Shown: positions 8,574 to 18,281 of the stretch, in pieces
Layout: every line of letters begins with the position of its first letter
How positions within the stretch are numbered: position 1 is the stretch's first letter
Source of the DNA: Lepidurus packardi
Lineage: Eukaryota > Arthropoda > Branchiopoda > Notostraca > Triopsidae
Assembly (NCBI GenBank): GCA_023053545.1
Contig: JAKZAN010000063.1
Span: 1-64,000 of the forward strand
Reading direction: 5' to 3'
DNA: 64,000 nucleotides
The notes under the pieces: model-generated
Told to the model about the DNA's origin: nothing
The model's input: the letters and a program-made list of their open reading frames with translations, nothing else
Databases searched by the model: none
Translations under genes and position numbers: made by a program

Positions 8574-11500
8574 ATGTTTAAAACAATATTTAATTTCGAA
8601 TTAAAACGCTGGCTTTCGAACGGCTTGTTCTACATATACCTCAGCTTGTTTTTCGCATTGTCAGTTTTGTTTTCTGCCGTTAGTTTTGGCTTTTTTGAAA
8701 GCATAACAGGTGTGCAAAGCACAAACGAATACGCAAATTCTCCGCTCGCATTATACAATTTCATTAAGGGCCTAAACGTATTCATATACTTTTTACTGCC
8801 AAGTATTGTTGGCGCTTCCGTATACCGCGACTTCAAATACAACATGCACACTATTTTGTACTCGTACCCGTTCACGAAATTAGAATACATGTCGGCTAAA
8901 TTTCTAAGTTCATTGCTAGTCGTAACTTTAATTACGCTTTCAATCGTGCTTGGAATCTTGTTTTCAGCGGCATTGCCGTTCGTAAATGAACAGCTATTGT
9001 TGCCCTTCAATCCGATTGCCTATTTACAGATTTATTGCATTTATGTCATTCCAAATTTATTCTTCTTTGGAACGCTGGTATTCGCAGTTGTCACCATAAG
9101 CCGAAATATTTCAGCGGGATTCATCTTGGTAATTTTAATTATTGTCCTATCGGCAATTTTGGGTTCATTAGACAAGAATGACGCTGCGACCAAATACCAA
9201 GTTGCGTTGTGGGAACCTTTTGGAAGCGAAGCGCAAACTTTCTACACAAAATATTGGACGGTTTTCGAAAAGAACGAAAATCTGCTTCCATTTGAAGGCG
9301 TAATCATCTACAATCGATTGATTTGGTTGGGAATTTCAATGCTAATCTTATTTTTGCTTTACCGGTTTTTCTCGTTTTCTCAAACCGGACTTTCGTTTAA
9401 ACTAAACAGAAAAAACGACAGAAGCACTAAAAATAACTTTGGCGGAATTACAAAAATTGAGCTGCCAACTGCGCGAATGGACTATTCATTCTGGCAAAAC
9501 TTCAAAACTTCTTGGACGTTGTCGAATTGCGATTTTAGGTCCATCATTACAAATTGGGCTTTTATCATTATTGCGCTGGTTGGACTGCTGTTCTTGGTGA
9601 GCACATCTGCGACCGCGGGCACTATTTTTGGAACCAAAACATATCCTGTTACTTGGCAAATGCTGATGATTCCGGGGTCAACTTTTAGCTTTTTCATTAA
9701 CGTGCTGACTTTCTTGTTCGTTGGTATTCTAATGAACCGAGCTGATTCCGCAAGAATGACAAGTTTGATCGATTCGACCCCAATTCCAAACTGGGTTTTG
9801 CTGTTTTCGAAGTTATTAGCCGTTATTAAAATGCAATTTGTTTTGTTGTTTTTAATTATCATTTCGGGCGTGAGCATTCAGGCTTTTGCTGGCTATTATA
9901 ATTTTGAAATTGGACATTACTTCTTCGAATTGTTCGCCTTAAAGTCGCTAGATTTTATTAGCTGGGCGTTATTGGCAATCATTGTTCATACCTTAATTAA
10001 GAATTACCTGCTCGGCTTTGTCGTTCTGTTGCTGTTTATAATTGCGCTGAACTTCCTGCCCAAAATTGGCGTTGAGCATCAAATTTTTCAGTATAATTCA
10101 GATCCTGGATTTGACTATTCTGACATGAATGGCTACGGTAGTGCATTTGCTGCATTTTATTTATACAAGTTGTATTGGCTGATGTTAGGCATTGTGTTTT
10201 TCTGCTTGGCATTATTGTTCTGGCGTCGCGGAATGCCAATGTCATTTAAAGACAAACGGCGTGTGGCTGGAGCAAGGTTGCATCACATTAAGTTGCCAAT
10301 TTCGGTTGCTACAATTGTCTTTTTATCTTTGGGTTTTTGGTTCTATTATGAAAGTGATATTGCCCGCAAAAACTATTCGTCAAAAGAACTGGAAGCACAA
10401 CAGATCGAGTGGGAGAAGAAGTATAAAAAATTCCAGCATTATGCGCAGCCGCGAATTACAGATGTTAGCGTGGATTTAGAGATTTTCCCGGAAACAAGAG
10501 ATTTCAAAGCGGTTGGTTATTATTATCTGAAGAATAAAAGTAAGCAGGCAATCGACTCGATTTTCATCAATCACAACGCCTTCGTAAATAATTTTAGTTT
10601 CAACAAAGCAAACACTTTGGTGTCGAATGATTCTTTATATAATTTTAAAATCTACCGCCTGAAAACAGCTTTGCAACCAGGTGATTCAATCCGATTGGAT
10701 TTTAAAGTAAAGAACGAACCAAACGAAATATTACAAAACAATTCGCCGATTCTGGCCAATGGAACTTTCGTGAGCAATTCGGAGCTGTTTCCGTCGATTG
10801 GTTACAGCGAAAGTGGCGAATCGCGAAGTCCAGATGTTCGCAAGAAATACGGACTTAAACCTGCCGATAGAATGGCTGCCGCAAATGATTCTGTAGCACG
10901 TCAAAATACCTACGTTTCAAACGATGCTGATTGGATTACGTTCAAAACCACCGTCAGCACTTCTGACGATCAAATCGCAATCGCGCCAGGATATTTAGAA
11001 AAGCAATGGAAAAAGGACGGTCGAAACTATTTCAGTTATAAAATGGACCGCAAAATGCTGAATTTCTATGCGTTTAATTCAGCTCGATATGAAGTCAAAA
11101 AAGACAAATGGAAAGACGTCAATATCGAGATTTATTACCACAAAGGCCATGAATACAACTTGGCTCGAATGGTGAATGCTGTGAAAAAATCGCTCGACTA
11201 TTATACCACGAATTTTGGTCCATATCAACACAAGCAAGCCAGAATCGTCGAATTTCCAAGAACAGCGGGCATGTTTGCGCAGTCATTTGCGAACACCATT
11301 CCGTTTTCAGAGGCAATCGGTTTTATTGCCGATGTAGACGACCAGGAGGAAGACGCAGTCGATTATCCATTTTCGGTAACTTCACATGAAATGGCACACC
11401 AGTGGTGGGCACATCAGGTGATTGGTGCAAACGTGCAAGGTGCGACGTTGCTTTCCGAAAGTCTTTCTGAATATTCTTCGCTGAAAGTATTGGAGGAGCA

Positions 11501-12230
11501 ATATGGAAAATCTCAAATGCGCAGATTCTTGAAAGACGCACTCGACATCTATTTGCGGGGCCGAACTTTCGAAGGAACACTCGAACAACCATTAATGTAT
11601 AACGAAAACCAGCAATACATCCATTACAACAAAGGTTCGTTGGTTTTGTACACACTTAGCGATTACATCGGCGACAAAGCAATGAATGGCGCTATTAGTG
11701 CTTTCCGTGCGAAAGTGGCTTACCAAGAAGCGCCTTATACCAATTCGATCGAATTCGTAGAGCATCTGAACGCCGCTACGCCAGACAGTTTGAAATACTT
11801 GATCGACGATATGTTCAGAACCATTACTTTGTATGACAACCGTGCGAATAAAATGGTGACCAAGAAATTACCAAATGGCAAGTATGAAGTTACCTTTTCA
11901 CCAATTATCAGTAAATACCGATCAGGTTTAAAAGGCAAAAAAGAGTATGCCGATTCAGCTGGAAAAATACTATCCGTAAAAGTGAAACCGTCAGACAAGA
12001 AACCTTTAGAATCAATGCCTCTGAACGATTATGTTGAGGTTGGGGTTTTTGGTGAAGAAACCGTTAAAGGCAAAACCGTCGAAAAAGTGCTGTACCTGAA
12101 AAAGCATAAAATCACGGCCATGAATCAGACATTTAAAATCATTGTCGACAGCAAACCGAAATCAGCCGGAATCGATCCGTATAATAAACTTATCGATACT
12201 GATTCGGACGACAACCGAATTGAGCAGTAA
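8574..12230 (+). CDS. ABC-2 permease fused to an M1-family metallopeptidase
   Basis: 1218 aa. The first about 600 residues carry roughly a dozen membrane spans in two ABC-2-type halves. The remainder is an extracytoplasmic M1 aminopeptidase-like domain with zinc motif HEMAHQWW (His938, Glu939, His942) and a third ligand Glu962 in LLSESLSEY, spaced one residue wider than in classical M1 enzymes. This permease-peptidase fusion is a known architecture in Bacteroidota. It is co-transcribed with the ATPase at 7694 and followed by a strong bidirectional terminator shared with lepA. The physiological substrate is unknown. Confidence 0.9.
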   Translation: MFKTIFNFELKRWLSNGLFYIYLSLFFALSVLFSAVSFGFFESITGVQSTNEYANSPLALYNFIKGLNVFIYFLLPSIVGASVYRDFKYNMHTILYSYPFTKLEYMSAKFLSSLLVVTLITLSIVLGILFSAALPFVNEQLLLPFNPIAYLQIYCIYVIPNLFFFGTLVFAVVTISRNISAGFILVILIIVLSAILGSLDKNDAATKYQVALWEPFGSEAQTFYTKYWTVFEKNENLLPFEGVIIYNRLIWLGISMLILFLLYRFFSFSQTGLSFKLNRKNDRSTKNNFGGITKIELPTARMDYSFWQNFKTSWTLSNCDFRSIITNWAFIIIALVGLLFLVSTSATAGTIFGTKTYPVTWQMLMIPGSTFSFFINVLTFLFVGILMNRADSARMTSLIDSTPIPNWVLLFSKLLAVIKMQFVLLFLIIISGVSIQAFAGYYNFEIGHYFFELFALKSLDFISWALLAIIVHTLIKNYLLGFVVLLLFIIALNFLPKIGVEHQIFQYNSDPGFDYSDMNGYGSAFAAFYLYKLYWLMLGIVFFCLALLFWRRGMPMSFKDKRRVAGARLHHIKLPISVATIVFLSLGFWFYYESDIARKNYSSKELEAQQIEWEKKYKKFQHYAQPRITDVSVDLEIFPETRDFKAVGYYYLKNKSKQAIDSIFINHNAFVNNFSFNKANTLVSNDSLYNFKIYRLKTALQPGDSIRLDFKVKNEPNEILQNNSPILANGTFVSNSELFPSIGYSESGESRSPDVRKKYGLKPADRMAAANDSVARQNTYVSNDADWITFKTTVSTSDDQIAIAPGYLEKQWKKDGRNYFSYKMDRKMLNFYAFNSARYEVKKDKWKDVNIEIYYHKGHEYNLARMVNAVKKSLDYYTTNFGPYQHKQARIVEFPRTAGMFAQSFANTIPFSEAIGFIADVDDQEEDAVDYPFSVTSHEMAHQWWAHQVIGANVQGATLLSESLSEYSSLKVLEEQYGKSQMRRFLKDALDIYLRGRTFEGTLEQPLMYNENQQYIHYNKGSLVLYTLSDYIGDKAMNGAISAFRAKVAYQEAPYTNSIEFVEHLNAATPDSLKYLIDDMFRTITLYDNRANKMVTKKLPNGKYEVTFSPIISKYRSGLKGKKEYADSAGKILSVKVKPSDKKPLESMPLNDYVEVGVFGEETVKGKTVEKVLYLKKHKITAMNQTFKIIVDSKPKSAGIDPYNKLIDTDSDDNRIEQ

Positions 12231-12235
12231 AAAAG

Positions 12236-12264
12236 AAATGCCCGCAATTCAATTGCGGGCATTT
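12236..12264. terminator. bidirectional intrinsic terminator
   Basis: A 14-bp perfect inverted repeat (AAATGCCCGCAATT and its complement) with T-rich flanks on both sides lies between the convergent peptidase and lepA genes. Confidence 0.9.
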
Positions 12265-12270
12265 TTATAT

Positions 12271-14067
12271 TTAATCGTTTAGTTTCAAAACCGCCATAAA
12301 AGCTTCTTGCGGGATTTCTACATTCCCAACTTGTCGCATGCGTTTCTTTCCTTTTTTCTGTTTTTCAAGCAATTTACGCTTACGAGAAATATCGCCACCA
12401 TAACATTTTGCTGTAACGTCTTTTCGAAGCGCTTTGATCGTTTCACGCGAAATCACTTTCACGCCAATTGCCGCTTGAATCGGAATATCAAACTGCTGAC
12501 GTGGAATCAATTCTTTCAATTTCTCGCACATTTTTTTTCCAATATGATACGCATTGTCAACGTGAATCAAAGACGACAAAGCATCAACGATTTGTGCGTT
12601 TAATAAAATATCAACTTTAACCAAGTTTGAAGTGCGCATTCCAATTGGCGAATAGTCAAACGAAGCATATCCTTTAGAAACCGTTTTCAATCGGTCATAA
12701 AAATCGAATACAATTTCGGCCAATGGCATGTCAAAAGTCAATTCCACACGTTCTGTTGTCAAATACGTCTGATTCGTAATCAACCCGCGTTTTTCAATAC
12801 ACAACGACATTACATTACCCACAAAATCAGATTTCGTAATAATAGTAGCCTTAATAAATGGCTCTTCCACACGTTCCAATTTAGAAGGTTCTGGCAAATC
12901 AGAAGGGTTGTTCACAATTTGACCTTTTTCTGGGTCTTTCTTCGTGTAAGCCAAGTACGAAACGTTGGGAACAGTCGTGATTACAGTCATGTTAAACTCA
13001 CGTTCCAAACGTTCTTGAATGATTTCCATGTGCAACATTCCCAAGAATCCGCAACGGAATCCGAAACCTAAAGCCGCCGAACTTTCTGGCAAGAAAACCA
13101 ACGAAGCGTCATTCAATTGCAATTTCTCCATCGAATTTCGCAATTCCTCATAATCTTCCGTGTCAACAGGATAAATCCCGGCGAAAACCATTGGTTTCAC
13201 ATCCTCAAAACCCGTAATCATGTTTGTTGTAGGCGTTTTGGCATCAGTTAGCGTATCACCAACTTTCACCTCTTTTGCTTCCTTAATTCCCGAAATCAAA
13301 TAACCAACATCACCAGTCGAAATCACGCTTTTTGGCACCTGATTCAGCTTCAAAGTTCCCACTTCATCTGCAAAATATTCATTGCCAGTCGCCATGAATT
13401 TAATCTTTTGCCCTTTTTTAATTTCGCCGTTTTTCACACGGAAAATAACTTCAATTCCACGAAACGGATTGTAAACCGAATCGAAAATCAATGCTTGCAA
13501 AGGCTCATCTTTAGAACCTTTTGGCGCTGGAATTCGCTCGATAATCGCCGCCAATATATTTTCAACACCCAATCCAGTTTTCCCAGAAGCGTGTATAATT
13601 TCTTCCAATTTACAACCCAAAAGATCCACAATATCATCGCTCACTTCCTCCGGATTAGCACTTGGCAAATCAACTTTATTCAAAACTGGAATAATCTCCA
13701 AGTCATTTTCCAAAGCCAAATACAAGTTCGAAATCGTCTGAGCCTGAATGCTTTGTGCCGCATCCACAATCAAAAGCGCGCCTTCGCAAGCCGCAATCGA
13801 GCGTGAAACCTCGTATGAGAAATCCACGTGACCGGGCGTATCGATAAGGTTCAAAATATATTCTTCGCCTTTATACGTATATTCCATCTGAATCGCGTGA
13901 CTCTTAATCGTAATCCCGCGTTCGCGTTCCAAGTCCATGTTGTCCAGCAATTGCGCCTTTTCCTCACGAGCCGTAACCGTTTGCGTCGCGCCCAAAAGTC
14001 GGTCAGCAAGCGTACTTTTCCCGTGGTCAATGTGTGCAATAATGCAAAAATTTCTAATATTCTTCAT
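12271..14067 (-). CDS. lepA: elongation factor 4 (LepA)
   Basis: Ribosome-bound translational GTPase that can back-translocate or remodel stalled ribosomes. 598 aa, the usual length. G1 is AHIDHGKST (about residues 10-18), switch I has RERGITIK, G3 is DTPGHVDF and G4 NKVD. The C-terminus has the LepA-specific [25 protein letters not shown] stretch, which separates it from EF-G. It is monocistronic; its upstream region holds a dispersed repeat (14082-14232), so promoter and repeat are close together. Confidence 0.97.
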   Translation of the reverse strand: MKNIRNFCIIAHIDHGKSTLADRLLGATQTVTAREEKAQLLDNMDLERERGITIKSHAIQMEYTYKGEEYILNLIDTPGHVDFSYEVSRSIAACEGALLIVDAAQSIQAQTISNLYLALENDLEIIPVLNKVDLPSANPEEVSDDIVDLLGCKLEEIIHASGKTGLGVENILAAIIERIPAPKGSKDEPLQALIFDSVYNPFRGIEVIFRVKNGEIKKGQKIKFMATGNEYFADEVGTLKLNQVPKSVISTGDVGYLISGIKEAKEVKVGDTLTDAKTPTTNMITGFEDVKPMVFAGIYPVDTEDYEELRNSMEKLQLNDASLVFLPESSAALGFGFRCGFLGMLHMEIIQERLEREFNMTVITTVPNVSYLAYTKKDPEKGQIVNNPSDLPEPSKLERVEEPFIKATIITKSDFVGNVMSLCIEKRGLITNQTYLTTERVELTFDMPLAEIVFDFYDRLKTVSKGYASFDYSPIGMRTSNLVKVDILLNAQIVDALSSLIHVDNAYHIGKKMCEKLKELIPRQQFDIPIQAAIGVKVISRETIKALRKDVTAKCYGGDISRKRKLLEKQKKGKKRMRQVGNVEIPQEAFMAVLKLND

Positions 14068-14081
14068 AATGTCTTTTTCTA

Positions 14082-14232
14082 TTTGGGCGTGCCGCGCAAG
14101 AAACCCGATCGGTCAATTCAAGATTTTCGATGCGCGACCAGGCTTTCCTTTCTATCTTTTTTTGCAACGGCAGCAAGGTCAAAAACAAAATTTTGCTCGC
14201 AAAAAAAGGATAACCAGTCAATCCTTCACGCA
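14082..14232. repeat. dispersed intergenic repeat, family B copy 1
   Basis: Begins TTTGGGCGTGCCGCG, contains an inverted pair CTTTTTTTGC / GCAAAAAAAGG and ends near TCCTTCACGC. The same order of blocks recurs at 47840-47990. No coding potential is visible. Confidence 0.7.
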
Positions 14233-14296
14233 AAACCGCGGTGAATTAATCCGCAAATTTAAAGTAAAGTTTGCACAAAGTATAATCTACTGAATT

Positions 14297-14653
14297 TTAA
14301 TTTTGATAACGCATCGATAAGCCCGTATCTCCCGTTACTTCTAAAGCAACATTTGCCTGCTCAGAACTTTTGTTTTCCACTATTAAAGCCGTATTTCGAG
14401 GCACGTTTACACTAATTTTTCGATGTGGTTCAACGCGGGTTTTCTCGCCTAAAACGCCATTTAAAGTCGACTGATACACGTAAACGTCAGTTGCAGATAG
14501 ATTTTTCATCTGAACTGAGAACGGTCCGTGATTGTTGTTGCCCAAAACAAAGCTGTCATTTGCCTTGATAGTCGTATTGGATTTCAAGCTGTTAAACGTA
14601 CCGCACGACGCCAAAAATATTAGTAAGATAAATAATCCAGCAAAACTTCGCAT
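14297..14653 (-). CDS. small lipoprotein of unknown function
   Basis: About 118 aa from the ATG (MRSFAGLFILLIFLASCG), with a type II signal peptide and lipobox LASC, so it is probably membrane anchored. The mature part is polar and beta-rich with no motif I recognise. A TTG five codons upstream (14668) would overlap a TAnnTTTG promoter box at 14666-14673, so the ATG is preferred. It lies between lepA and the divergent dusB. Confidence 0.7.
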   Translation of the reverse strand: MRSFAGLFILLIFLASCGTFNSLKSNTTIKANDSFVLGNNNHGPFSVQMKNLSATDVYVYQSTLNGVLGEKTRVEPHRKISVNVPRNTALIVENKSSEQANVALEVTGDTGLSMRYQN

Positions 14654-14665
14654 ATTTCTTTTTGT

Positions 14666-14673
14666 CAAATGTA
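14666..14673 (-). promoter_or_regulatory. TAnnTTTG -7 box for the lipoprotein gene
   Basis: Reads TACATTTG on the minus strand, about 12 nt before the ATG at 14653. It supports that start over the upstream TTG. Confidence 0.5.
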
Positions 14674-14741
14674 GGTTATTCAGCGAGAATTAAATAGCGT
14701 CGCATTTCTATTTTAAACTATAAAATCATTCGTCTATTTAG

Positions 14742-14749
14742 TACTTTTG
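14742..14749 (+). promoter_or_regulatory. TAnnTTTG -7 box for dusB
   Basis: TACTTTTG lies 16 nt before the dusB ATG. No clear -33 TTTG is visible at the usual distance. Confidence 0.5.
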
Positions 14750-14765
14750 CAAAAAAATAAACCTC

Positions 14766-15758
14766 ATGCCAAAAATCGGCAATATCATCCTACCAGAATT
14801 TCCGCTCTTGCTTGCGCCAATGGAAGACGTGAGCGATCCACCGTTTCGTCGTTTGTGTAAAGCACATGGCGCCGATTTGATGTTTTCAGAATTTATTTCG
14901 TCTGAAGGCCTAATTCGGGATGCGATGAAAAGCCGCATGAAGTTGGATATTTTCGATTATGAACGGCCTGTTGGCATTCAGATTTTTGGGGGCGACGAAG
15001 AAGCGATGGCAATGTCAGCAGCTATTGTCGAAACGGTAAACCCCGATCTAATCGATATCAATTTTGGTTGTCCAGTAAAAAAAGTCGTTTGCAAAGGCGC
15101 AGGTGCAGCAGTCCTGAAAGACGTCGACCAAATGATTCGGTTGACAAAAGCTGTTATTCGCAGCACAAGCCTGCCCGTAACAGTCAAAACCCGTTTGGGT
15201 TGGGATCACGACATGATTAATATCGACGAAGTAGCCGAACGCCTGCAAGATATTGGCGTTGCCGCATTGTCGATTCACGCAAGAACGCGAGCACAGCTCT
15301 ACAAAGGCGAAGCAGATTGGTCGCATATTGCGCGTGTCAAAAACAACCAAAGAATCACGATGCCCATTTTCGGAAATGGCGACGTTGATTCGCCAGAAAA
15401 AGCACTTTTATACAAAAACCGATACGACGTTGACGGCATTATGATTGGCCGTGGCGCCATTGGTTACCCATGGATTTTCAACGAAATCAAACATTATTTT
15501 GCCACCGGAGAAAAATTGCCAAAACCAACGATTGCCCACCGCGTTGAAGCCGCTGGAAACCACCTGAAATGGGCAATGGAATGGAAAGGTGACCGCGTTG
15601 GCATCGTCGAAATGCGCCGCCACTACACCAATTATTTCAAAGGCATTCCCGATTTCAAACCATTCCGAACCCGCTTGGTCACGCAAGACCTCGCCGAAGA
15701 ACTTTTTGAAACCTTGCACGATATTACGATTGCTTATGCAGGATATGAGTTTGCGTAA
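14766..15758 (+). CDS. dusB: tRNA-dihydrouridine synthase
   Basis: FMN- and NADPH-dependent reduction of uridine to dihydrouridine in tRNA. 330 aa TIM-barrel: the N-terminal LAPMEDVSDPPFRRLCK signature, catalytic Cys109 in KKVVCKGAGAA preceded by DINFGCPVKK, phosphate-binding KTRLGWD, IHARTR and GNGDV, and MIGRGAIGYPWIF. A C-terminal helical tRNA-recognition domain is present. It is probably monocistronic. The downstream 670 bp hold only repeats. Confidence 0.93.
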   Translation: MPKIGNIILPEFPLLLAPMEDVSDPPFRRLCKAHGADLMFSEFISSEGLIRDAMKSRMKLDIFDYERPVGIQIFGGDEEAMAMSAAIVETVNPDLIDINFGCPVKKVVCKGAGAAVLKDVDQMIRLTKAVIRSTSLPVTVKTRLGWDHDMINIDEVAERLQDIGVAALSIHARTRAQLYKGEADWSHIARVKNNQRITMPIFGNGDVDSPEKALLYKNRYDVDGIMIGRGAIGYPWIFNEIKHYFATGEKLPKPTIAHRVEAAGNHLKWAMEWKGDRVGIVEMRRHYTNYFKGIPDFKPFRTRLVTQDLAEELFETLHDITIAYAGYEFA

Positions 15759-15760
15759 AA

Positions 15761-15803
15761 GTCTTAACGTCGTAACGTCATAAAGTCATAACGTCATAAA
15801 GTC
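15761..15803. repeat. 8-bp tandem repeat array (GTCATAAM)
   Basis: Five consecutive 8-mers GTCTTAAC, GTCGTAAC, GTCATAAA, GTCATAAC, GTCATAAA followed by GTC, directly after the dusB stop. A related array is at 18115-18146. Confidence 0.8.
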
Positions 15804-15818
15804 GGACTCGTGTTACGC

Positions 15819-15834
15819 AAAGTCTGTCGACTTT
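15819..15834. repeat. AAAGTC hairpin (left)
   Basis: AAAGTC-TGTC-GACTTT palindrome. A second AAAGTC-N4-GACTTT palindrome is at 16329-16344; together they bracket the REP-like pair. Confidence 0.55.
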
Positions 15835-16015
15835 CAGGCAAACTAGCCGTAATGTCCATGTACTACAAAATTCGCAATTGCTAGAAACGGCTGTTACTGG
15901 TTCGGCATTTTCCTCGAATTTGCCATTAATCCTTTATTTATCAAACTTTCCAATTTATCAAAGTCAAACTTCAATGTATTTGCAGTTATTGAAATTGGCG
16001 TTCCGTACATTTTCC

Positions 16016-16253
16016 CCCCGCTCCCGCGCGAATCCCTTCGCGTGGTTCTACAATTTAAAATTTTGAAAAACACATATACCATCTAATATTCCTTTTTCAC
16101 CAGCATAATCTTCTCAAATGTAAAAAATAATTAGATGTATCCGATTTTGGATATGTTGTAAGATAAAGACTAGTAAGCAAAAAATCACTTCAATTAAGAT
16201 GGTCTTGTTTTATTTTCTAATTACCACGCGAAGGGATTCGCGCGGGAGCGGGG
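16016..16253. repeat. REPIN-like inverted pair of 30-bp palindromic repeats
   Basis: A 30-bp unit at 16016-16045 (reading CCCCGCTCCCGCGCGAATCC at its start) recurs as a perfect inverted copy at 16224-16253. Each unit contains an internal hairpin CGCGAA-GGGA-TTCGCG. The 178 bp between them are AT-rich with no credible gene. A pair of inverted palindromic units is the layout of a REPIN. The whole stretch 15759-16431 carries no gene I can support. Confidence 0.7.
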
Positions 16254-16384
16254 TCCTTAAATAATGCTCCGCTGCATGGAATTTTCCGAGCGGTGTAATT
16301 TAATTTGCTTCGTCTATTTTGTTTCCTCAAAGTCAGGAGACTTTGCGGGTGGTTTAGGCCCACATAATAAATGTATATAAAAGT

Positions 16385-16409
16385 AAAGCGGCTTGAAGGA
16401 AGCCGCTTT
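16385..16409 (-). terminator. intrinsic terminator of the T9SS cargo gene
   Basis: 10-bp perfect stem AAAGCGGCTT / AAGCCGCTTT with a 5-nt loop, 22 bp beyond the stop codon at 16432 and followed by T-rich sequence on the minus strand. Confidence 0.75.
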
Positions 16410-16431
16410 GGTTTTATTTCAATCTTTTTAT

Positions 16432-17907
16432 TTATTTTTTAATCACGCGGATTACGACTTTTTTCAAGCCAGATCGCACCGTTGCGAAGTAGATGCCGCT
16501 CGCGCTATCTATTGTCATTGGCAAACGCGAACTTTGCTTAAATTCTTTTTGCAAGACGGTTTTGCCGTTTGCATCTGAAAGTACAACCGAAACATTTTCA
16601 TAGTCGGCGCCGAGGTCGATTGAGAAGTTTCCAGCGGTTGGATTTGGATACAAGCGAATCGCTGTTTCGAAACTATTAGAAATGATTCCTGCAACTGGGT
16701 TAAATTCTAAACTACCGGAGTCAAATAATGTACTTCTTGTATTTCCGATTTGGTCTAACGATGGTGCTCCAGCTGATATACCATTATCAATCGCAGGACT
16801 CGAAGCTTGGAGGGCGTGCGTTGGCATAATTCCGCCATTGTTAGTTAGTGGTAATAGCAAGGGATTGGTGTTGTTTAGGTCATTCGTGCCCGTAAGAAAC
16901 GCAGACATACTGGTGTCGTTTGAAATATTACCGCCATTTGAAATTTTAATGACATTGCCATTTGATGAGAAGTTTGGCCCGCTATTGCTTATTATATTGT
17001 TTTGAAAAATAACAGTACAAGCATTAAAAAATGAGTTCATTGAGATTGGCTCGTCATTATTGGTATAGGTACAGTTTATAAGGGATAAAGTTCCGCTCGC
17101 AACGCCGAACTCCGCATAAGGGGAGCTTGTAGTTCGGTTGTTGCTAAAGGTACAATTCGTAAACGAGTACATGCCGTTTTGGCCGTTTGAGCCAATCCAA
17201 ATTGTTGCCCGCTGCACTGCAGTGCTATTGGTGAAACTTGTATTTATTACAGTTAACGTGTTTGCATTGCAGAACAAAGTACCGCACGGACCACTAGAAG
17301 CACGGTTGCCGTCAAACCATGAATTGCGAATTATGGCAGAACTTGGTCCGGCATTAATTGATACTGCGCCGCCATAATTGTCGCTTTGCGAATTCATGAA
17401 GAAACATGACTCGATCAAGATGCTACCGCCGCCAACGGCGTAGTAAACAGAACCACCCTGCGAACCATTATTGTTTACGGCAATGTTGTTTTGAAAATAG
17501 AGATTAGATAAATTAAGTGTTCCTGCGCTTACTTGCCGGATCGCTCCTCCGTTATTAGGTGCGCCTTCGGTTGCACTGCCGTTTATCAGTTTTAGATTTT
17601 GGATGGATACATCGCCAGCCGTAATTTCGAAAATTCTAGAAGTTTGGTTGCCGCTAATGGTTAGTAGTTCGTAGCCAGGACCATTAATTATTAGCGATTT
17701 TGCGAAGGCGATATGGCCAGAAGTTAGCAAAATTGTTGAGCCATTCAGCGAACTGTCGAATGCGATTGTGTCGCCGGAGTTAGCCAAAGCAATTTGGCTG
17801 CGCAAACTGCCTGTACCTGAGTCATTTGCATTAGTAACCGTTAAGGTTGCGGCAAAACCGCACATCGAAGAAATAAAAAAAGCAGATGTAAGTAAAAATT
17901 TAAACAT
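16432..17907 (-). CDS. secreted right-handed beta-helix protein with T9SS type A sorting domain
   Basis: 491 aa. N-terminal signal peptide (MFKFLLTSAFFISSMCGFAA), then repeated strand-turn units rich in Asn/Gly (SIQNLKLINGSAT, NLSNLYFQNN, SFTNCTFSNNRT) that predict a parallel beta-helix as in polymorphic outer-membrane or pectate-lyase-like proteins. A choice-of-anchor-like PAIDNG segment follows. The last about 75 residues (LYPNPTAGNFSIDLG ... GIYFATVRSG ... VIRVIKK) are a classic Por secretion (T9SS) sorting domain. It is probably exported to the cell surface. No catalytic residues are assigned. Palindromic and tandem repeats flank it. Confidence 0.85.
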   Translation of the reverse strand: MFKFLLTSAFFISSMCGFAATLTVTNANDSGTGSLRSQIALANSGDTIAFDSSLNGSTILLTSGHIAFAKSLIINGPGYELLTISGNQTSRIFEITAGDVSIQNLKLINGSATEGAPNNGGAIRQVSAGTLNLSNLYFQNNIAVNNNGSQGGSVYYAVGGGSILIESCFFMNSQSDNYGGAVSINAGPSSAIIRNSWFDGNRASSGPCGTLFCNANTLTVINTSFTNSTAVQRATIWIGSNGQNGMYSFTNCTFSNNRTTSSPYAEFGVASGTLSLINCTYTNNDEPISMNSFFNACTVIFQNNIISNSGPNFSSNGNVIKISNGGNISNDTSMSAFLTGTNDLNNTNPLLLPLTNNGGIMPTHALQASSPAIDNGISAGAPSLDQIGNTRSTLFDSGSLEFNPVAGIISNSFETAIRLYPNPTAGNFSIDLGADYENVSVVLSDANGKTVLQKEFKQSSRLPMTIDSASGIYFATVRSGLKKVVIRVIKK

Positions 17908-18114
17908 ATTTGATGGGTTTTAGGCGCTAAATATTTTAGCATTAGGGGACTATAAGCGGCGAAGATAGACAATATTAATTGCATCTGTAGTATGCGCTCG
18001 GTAACGCCTTCTTAATCAGGTCAAGACGAATACTGCTGACCAATTAGATTAGAGATCGATGCGTCAATGTAGTGTGCAGATTATACGTTCTTTATCCGCA
18101 GATGAAAACCCGTA

Positions 18115-18146
18115 AACGTCAAGTCATAAAGTCGTAACGTCATAAC
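18115..18146. repeat. 8-bp tandem repeat array, second copy
   Basis: GTCAA then GTCATAAA, GTCGTAAC, GTCATAAC: the same unit as at 15761-15803, here upstream of the T9SS cargo gene. The rest of 17908-18281 shows nothing I can name. Confidence 0.75.
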
Positions 18147-18281
18147 GACCTAATATCGGAAGACCGCTATGTTGCTAGCGCGAGCCTCTGGCTCGTGGCA
18201 TCAAGAAACTTCATTAGTAATGCGCCGTGAAGTCACGAAACTGTGCGGAGCTGCTCTCTTGAGGTAATGAAAACATTTCCA

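Noticed and set aside
11323-11655. Minus-strand ORFs inside the permease-peptidase gene
   Set aside because: They are antisense readings of the conserved zinc peptidase region.
15761-16253. CRISPR array
   Set aside because: The repeats are 8-bp tandem units or a single inverted pair; there are no regular spacers and no cas genes.
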